Shown here piece by piece: positions 61,967-64,000 of a stretch of 64,000 nt of DNA (positions within the stretch are counted from its first letter, which is position 1; every line of letters starts with the position of its first letter). A program made the translations under genes and the position numbers. Origin of the DNA: Acidaminococcus intestini DSM 21505 (GTDB lineage: Bacteria > Bacillota > Negativicutes > Acidaminococcales > Acidaminococcaceae); contig NZ_AULA01000001.1 of assembly GCF_000425045.1 (NCBI RefSeq), forward strand, positions 141,386 to 205,385, written 5' to 3'. The notes beneath the pieces were generated by a model. It was not told the origin of the DNA. It did not search any database and saw only the letters and a list, made by a program, of their open reading frames with translations.

Positions 61967-62003
61967 GCCGTTACGAACACAGGATTCGTAACGGCCTTTT
62001 TTA
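61967..62003. terminator. Bidirectional terminator between regulator and phosphoesterase
   Basis: GCCGTTACGAA pairs with TTCGTAACGGC, followed by a plus-strand TTTTTT. It serves the regulator and overlaps the stop of the convergent phosphoesterase gene. Confidence 0.88.
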
Positions 62004-63101
62004 TTTTTTAATCGGTTCTACACTGACAACCACAATTTCCGGCGGTACGCCAAGACGCATGGGAATAACGGACAGGCCATGGCCTGTCGATACAGTCGCC
62101 AGCATATTCCCAAAGGCCTGAGTGCCATGGTCCAGCGCAAAAAGTCGCTGTGTAATGAGGTTTAAAGGAATGAATTGTCCTCCATGAGTATGGCCGGCAA
62201 AATAAAGGTCATACTCCTTTTGTGATGCTTCCAAAACATGGTATGGTTCATGTTCCGCAAAGATATGGAGGTCACTGCCTTGGGCTGCAGGCGCCTCATA
62301 GCCCTTTTTTCCAAAGCGCTCATCATCAAGGCCTGTGATCCAAACGGAACTGCTCACAGGAATGGACTCATTCACAATGAACCGAATGCCCATTCGTTCC
62401 AGATAAGTCCGTTCCTGCTCTCCCGTACCTGCCATGAGATCATGATTGCCCATGACGGAATATAGGCCCATAGGAGCGCGGAGGCTGCGCAAGGCATCCA
62501 TACTGCCCTCGCGCATGACAAAGGAAAGACTGCGGTCCACAAGGTCACCGCCAAAAATCACAAGATCGGGGTCTTCCGCATTAATGCGGCTCACGAGCTT
62601 TTGCCCATACCGGCGGCCCCAAAGAGTTCCAAAATGCAGGTCCGAAGCAAAGACGATACGCATGGACCGCGTCAAAGGTTTATACGTGCGAAGGGTGATC
62701 CGCCGCACATGGGGATGAAGGGCCTGGTAAACGCCAAGACCGGTCCCCAAAAAAGCGATGAAAAAAATTGTGATGGCCGCATTGGGTGCAAGGTTCGGAG
62801 ACTGGGAAAACCGGCCAAGGAGCCAACAAACACCATAAAAGATAGATAAGAGCACAGAATAAAAGATAAAACCCATCCACACTCCGCCACTCCAACTAAA
62901 ATAACGAATCAGCGTAACAGGAAGCGATTCCGTAAAAATATTACCAATGGCAAAAATCAAGGGCATGAGTAAAAAGGGCAGGAGCGTCCAAGCAGAGTGA
63001 AGCAGGGAAAATCCCGTTCGGTACATCCCCCAGGAAAAGGTCGATCCTACAAGACCCAAAGCCGTCACAATAAGAAAAAACATATTGATACTCACTTCCA
63101 T
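62001..63101 (-). CDS. Membrane metallophosphoesterase (YkuE-like)
   Basis: About 366 residues: four N-terminal membrane helices, then a calcineurin-like domain with VFASDLHFGTLWGRRYGQKL (metal Asp/His), DLVIFGGDLVDRS, YSVMGNHDLMAGT and YFAGHTHGGQFIPL, the full metal-ligand set. YkuE-type enzymes act on extracytoplasmic phosphoesters; the substrate is unknown. The start is uncertain between ATG 63101 and a GTG near 63095, since AAGGGG lies very close to the ATG. Confidence 0.83.
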   Translation of the reverse strand: MEVSINMFFLIVTALGLVGSTFSWGMYRTGFSLLHSAWTLLPFLLMPLIFAIGNIFTESLPVTLIRYFSWSGGVWMGFIFYSVLLSIFYGVCWLLGRFSQSPNLAPNAAITIFFIAFLGTGLGVYQALHPHVRRITLRTYKPLTRSMRIVFASDLHFGTLWGRRYGQKLVSRINAEDPDLVIFGGDLVDRSLSFVMREGSMDALRSLRAPMGLYSVMGNHDLMAGTGEQERTYLERMGIRFIVNESIPVSSSVWITGLDDERFGKKGYEAPAAQGSDLHIFAEHEPYHVLEASQKEYDLYFAGHTHGGQFIPLNLITQRLFALDHGTQAFGNMLATVSTGHGLSVIPMRLGVPPEIVVVSVEPIKK

Positions 63102-63130
63102 CACCCCTTACAAAGGAGCCGCGGTCATCC

Positions 63131-63523
63131 TTAAAGCAGCATCTTGCCCAACCAAAAAGCGGCACCGGCAGCAAACATACCAAGCATGTTCTGCAGGAAA
63201 ATATAAAGGAATCCCGTAATATGCTCCCCATGCAGGAAAAAATGCATTCCTTCTTTGATAAATGAAGAAAAGGCTGTAAAACCTCCAATGAATCCCCAAT
63301 AAAAGAGGTTGATCCAACGAGGATGCGGCAGTTTAACGTATAATACAGCCACAAAAAAGCCAACCAAAATGCAGCCAAGCGTATTGACAGCAATCATGTG
63401 CCAGGGAAAATCCGTCCCCCCCACACCCTTGAGGCTTCCGGCAACAAGATAACGCCCCACGGAGCCCAAGGCGCCTCCAAGCGCCACATAAAGCAGCATG
63501 TGCAAATCTTCTGTAATTGTCAT
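63131..63523 (-). CDS. crcB: Fluoride channel CrcB/Fluc
   Basis: A 130-residue four-helix membrane protein with GALGSVGRYLVAGSL, AVNTLGCILVGFFV and FIGGFTAFSSFIKEG, the Fluc pore motifs. It exports fluoride. GAGGGGGG precedes the ATG. No fluoride riboswitch was recognised upstream. Only one copy is seen in the window. Confidence 0.88.
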   Translation of the reverse strand: MTITEDLHMLLYVALGGALGSVGRYLVAGSLKGVGGTDFPWHMIAVNTLGCILVGFFVAVLYVKLPHPRWINLFYWGFIGGFTAFSSFIKEGMHFFLHGEHITGFLYIFLQNMLGMFAAGAAFWLGKMLL

Positions 63524-63660
63524 GATTCCCCCCTCAATTCAATAAAGCAACATTCCCAGTCCCGAGCAAACACCCGCTACAAGAATAATCATTTTTTTAT
63601 TTTCTTACGCTATTTTTGTATACTTTTTACCGTTGAAAAAAGGCGCTTGCTAAAGAATGA

Positions 63661-63702
63661 AATGTACCCTCTTTACTGGACACCCAGTAAGGAGGGTACA
63701 TT
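63661..63702. repeat. Inverted repeat at the insertion sequence end
   Basis: AATGTACCCTCTTTACTGG and CCCAGTAAGGAGGGTACATT are complementary but for one position, around ACA. The right arm contains the ribosome site AAGGAGGG of the transposase gene, so a transcript entering from outside would hide it. Confidence 0.75.
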
Positions 63703-64000
63703 TTGCGTTATACGACTGAATTTAAGCTGATGTGTGTAGAACTTTATCGTCAAGGTAAGTGGGTAAAAACACCTAAAGGAATTAAAACAGCAAATTTTCG
63801 TAACAAGATTCGTACTTGGAATCGTATCGAACAGGCTGGCGGACCGGAAGCATTGTGTCACAAAGCACATTACAAGGCATGGTCCCCAGAGGAGAAACTT
63901 GAATTGGTTTCACAAGTAAATGCCGGACAGTCAATGATGGCTGTCGCCTGTCAATATGGTATGAGCTATAGTCTTTTGTACCAATGGGTTCGTAAATACA
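63663..64000 (+). mobile_element. IS3-family insertion sequence, left part
   Basis: The left end probably starts at the TGTACCCTC near 63663, and the element extends past the window. IS3-type ends begin with TG and carry an OrfA-OrfB transposase; only OrfA is visible here. The other end and the target duplication are not in view. Confidence 0.7.
63703..64000 (+). CDS. IS3-type transposase OrfA, partial
   Basis: 99 codons visible from TTG 63703 (seven bases after GGAGGG), running off the right edge. The sequence LRYTTEFKLMCVELYRQGK, WSPEEKLELVSQVNAGQSM and VACQYGMSYSLLYQWVRKY shows two successive helix-turn-helix units, as in OrfA of the IS150 branch. The codon composition is more AT-rich than the neighbouring genes, consistent with an acquired element. 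TTG start is chosen from the ribosome site; no nearby ATG fits. Confidence 0.82.
   Translation, partial: MRYTTEFKLMCVELYRQGKWVKTPKGIKTANFRNKIRTWNRIEQAGGPEALCHKAHYKAWSPEEKLELVSQVNAGQSMMAVACQYGMSYSLLYQWVRKY

Noticed and set aside
63524..63660. Fluoride riboswitch upstream of crcB
   Set aside because: The conserved crcB-motif core was not seen in the leader.

Overview
This window reads as chromosome of a Gram-negative-type (diderm) Firmicute of the class Negativicutes, probably Acidaminococcus or a close relative (inference). It encodes lipid A synthesis, BamA, Skp-like chaperones, TamB, TolC and the Mla lipid pathway. It also has Firmicutes traits: a T-box leader, BofA- and S55 (SpoIVB-type) proteins, and gene orders known from Bacillus (murA-mreB beside the atp genes; dnaX-ybaB-recR-bofA beside SRP RNA, a serine tRNA and tadA).

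Layout. 1-3.2 kb: start of an NiaR-type NAD repressor gene, an anchored protein of unknown function, a gene-poor stretch with inverted repeats, a frameshifted YozE-like pseudogene and a small DUF1653-like gene. 3.4-6 kb: a MATE exporter and an orphan amino-acid-binding lipoprotein. 6.3-29.4 kb, all minus strand: the envelope island, in transcription order phosphodiester-glycosidase-like protein, biotinyl-fold protein, S55 protein, mlaE-mlaF-mlaD, tolC, tamB, bamA, three skp/ompH-like genes, lpxD, a YjbH-like barrel, an LpxL-type acyltransferase, lpxC, fabZ, lpxA, lpxI. 29.4-41.8 kb, minus strand: wecA-type, wecB, atpI, atpB, atpE, atpF, a fused delta-alpha gene, atpG, atpD, atpC, two small genes, murA, mreB.

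41.8-52.5 kb: a C39-like protein, a split chromate transporter, a second MATE exporter, an LtaS-like enzyme, a lipid kinase, GtrA, BofA, recR, ybaB, dnaX. 52.5-58 kb: tRNA-Ser(GGA), SRP RNA, a GlcD-type oxidoreductase, alr, a T-box leader with metA-tadA, tRNA-Ser(CGA). 58-63.5 kb: a LysR regulator divergent from a second split chromate transporter, a ferredoxin-like protein divergent from a Crp/Fnr regulator, a membrane metallophosphoesterase and CrcB. The right edge enters an IS3-type insertion sequence.

How the genes work together: LpxA, LpxC, LpxD and LpxI make lipid A precursors, FabZ supplies acyl chains, BamA with Skp-like chaperones builds outer-membrane proteins, and MlaEFD with TamB links the membranes for lipid traffic. 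The WecA/WecB-type proteins prepare lipid-linked sugar chemistry, and MurA with MreB drives wall growth. The most unusual gene is the ATP synthase alpha subunit carrying only the C-terminal half of delta at its N-terminus, preceded by a spacer with three hairpins. The MlaD protein with its own predicted outer-membrane barrel is the next most striking.
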